The notes under the pieces are model-generated. The model worked only from the letters and a program-made list of their open reading frames with translations, ran no database searches and was not told where the DNA came from. Both the position numbers and the translations under genes were made by a program. Shown here piece after piece: positions 29,171 through 30,126 of a stretch of 30,126 bases of DNA. Position 1 is the stretch's first letter; each line of letters begins with the position of its first letter. This DNA is from a virus: the IMG/VR virus record IMGVR_UViG_3300013307_000675, positions 1 through 30,126 of that record; one strand, 5' to 3'.

Positions 29171-30126
29171 AGGTGGATCTGTGGAATCAGGCGAAGCTCG
29201 GGCAACGCCCGCGCTACACCTGGAACGACGCGGTGGTGCGATACGTGGAAGCACGCGCCGATCGCTCCAGCATCGAGACCACAAAGACGCATCTGCGCTG
29301 GCTTGATCGCCGGCTCTCTGGCGTCGAGCTGGCCGCGATCGGGCTGGATCGGATCGAAACGATTGCCGCCGCCAAACGCGCCGAACGGCGGACAGTGAAG
29401 ACCCGCGACGGTGTGAAGGAGCTGCCCGGTACGGTCAGTTCCGGTACGGTGCGGCGGGTCGTGGGCGTGCTGGTGGCGGTGCTGAACGCTGCGGCGGAAT
29501 GGGGGTGGATCGATGCCGCCCCCAAGATGAAGCGGCGGAAAGGCACGGCGAAGCGCATCCGGTGGCTGACGCCGGCAGAGGCGGAGCGGCTGCTTGGCGA
29601 GTTGCCCGAGCACCTGGCGGACATGGCGCGCTTCGCCCTGGAGACCGGGCTGCGGCGTGCCAACGTGACAGGCCTGCAGTGGTCACAAGTTGACCTGGTG
29701 CGCCGGGTTGCCTGGATTCATCCCGACCAGGCGAAGGCGCGCAAGGCCATCACCGTGCCGCTGTCGGAAACCGCCGTGGCGATCTTGCGACGGCAGTTTC
29801 CAAAGCCCCGACTGCCCGAACACGTAGACAAAGTGTTCGTGTACAGGGGTGCGCCGGTGTACCAGACCGTCACGGCGGCCTGGCGCAAGGCGCTGGTGCG
29901 GGCACAGATCAGCAACTTCCGTTGGCACGACCTGCGCCACACGTGGGCGAGCTGGCATGTGCAGCGCGGCACGCCGCTGCAGGTGCTGAAGGAGCTGGGC
30001 GGGTGGGAAACGATGGAGATGGTGCAGCGGTACGCCCACCTGTCGGCCGGCCACCTGGCGCAGTGGGTGGTGCCGCTTACCGAGACGCCGGAACAGGCGC
30101 CGGAGCTGAAGGTAGCTGCAATTTAG
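29038..30126 (+). CDS. int: Tyrosine site-specific integrase
   Basis: 362 residues, complete, TAG at the window end. N-terminal arm-binding part (MSLFKRKGSNNWYYKLYPPGG), core-binding helices about 60-170, catalytic domain about 175-345. Active-site residues: R206 (ETGLRRANV), K236 (ARKAITVPL), H297 and R300 (WHDLRHTWAS), W323 in place of the third His (LGGWE, common in phage integrases), nucleophile Y332 (VQRYAHLS). Shine-Dalgarno AAGGAA. It starts 133 bp inside the excisionase-like gene. attP should lie just downstream, outside this window. Confidence 0.96.
   Translation: MSLFKRKGSNNWYYKLYPPGGGTPLQGSTGTCDRAQAQEYHDRLKVDLWNQAKLGQRPRYTWNDAVVRYVEARADRSSIETTKTHLRWLDRRLSGVELAAIGLDRIETIAAAKRAERRTVKTRDGVKELPGTVSSGTVRRVVGVLVAVLNAAAEWGWIDAAPKMKRRKGTAKRIRWLTPAEAERLLGELPEHLADMARFALETGLRRANVTGLQWSQVDLVRRVAWIHPDQAKARKAITVPLSETAVAILRRQFPKPRLPEHVDKVFVYRGAPVYQTVTAAWRKALVRAQISNFRWHDLRHTWASWHVQRGTPLQVLKELGGWETMEMVQRYAHLSAGHLAQWVVPLTETPEQAPELKVAAI

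Noticed and set aside
1-30126. P2 genes A, B, tin, old and a tRNA attachment site
   Set aside because: Looked for but not seen; replication is by a different module and the att region must lie outside the window.

Overview
The window is the body of a P2-like temperate myophage (Peduovirus-type), most likely a prophage or a linear phage map from a high-G+C betaproteobacterium. Gene content, codon use and protein style resemble Ralstonia/Burkholderia phages; this host call is from memory and not from a search. Base 1 is the end of the portal stop codon (minus strand) and the last bases are the integrase stop codon, so the phage is cut between gpQ and int. attP/cos and any host flank would lie outside. 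I see no tRNA, rRNA, CRISPR or insertion sequence.

Layout. 1-2849 (minus): portal Q and terminase P. 2999-9308 (plus): scaffold O, capsid N, small terminase M, head completion L, tail X, two holin-type membrane proteins, muramidase endolysin, Rz with nested Rz1, tail completion R and S. 9305-9697 (minus): an unknown lower-G+C cargo gene (moron). 9940-14749 (plus): baseplate V-W-J-I, tail fibre H, fibre chaperone G. 14874-21282 (plus): sheath FI, tube FII, chaperones E and E+E' (-1 frameshift), tape measure T, then U and D. 21283-21801: a gene-free convergent region with a plausible small RNA. 21802-22870 (minus): a small membrane protein and the lysogeny repressor. 22955-28105 (plus): early operon with a ribbon-helix-helix protein, a CII-like regulator, the Ogr-type late activator, an antirepressor, four small unknown genes and a large primase-helicase. 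28092-30126 (plus): an ORF that carries a 21-bp iteron array (putative replication origin), an excisionase-like HTH gene and the integrase.

How it works together. The repressor is read leftward from the same control region that holds a strong rightward promoter (TTGACA-N16-CATAAT) embedded in GTGTGT/ACACAC operator-like repeats. When this opens, the early operon makes Ogr. Ogr would then bind a palindrome, GTTGTR-N11-CACAAC, that I find at exactly the places where late operons begin: the P/O divergent gap, before V, and before FI. Replication appears not to use a P2 gpA rolling-circle protein but a primase-helicase plus an iteron origin.

Most notable points: the scaffold/protease gene O is interrupted by a single amber codon where the P2 family has Glu, right behind the predicted catalytic serine; a shared late-activator palindrome with two fixed spacings (56 bp before P and V, 92-94 bp before O and FI); an iteron array conserved at DNA level across different reading frames; a candidate ~60-nt small RNA after D; and a 'VxGDxG' segment shared by the repressor tail and the adjacent membrane protein.
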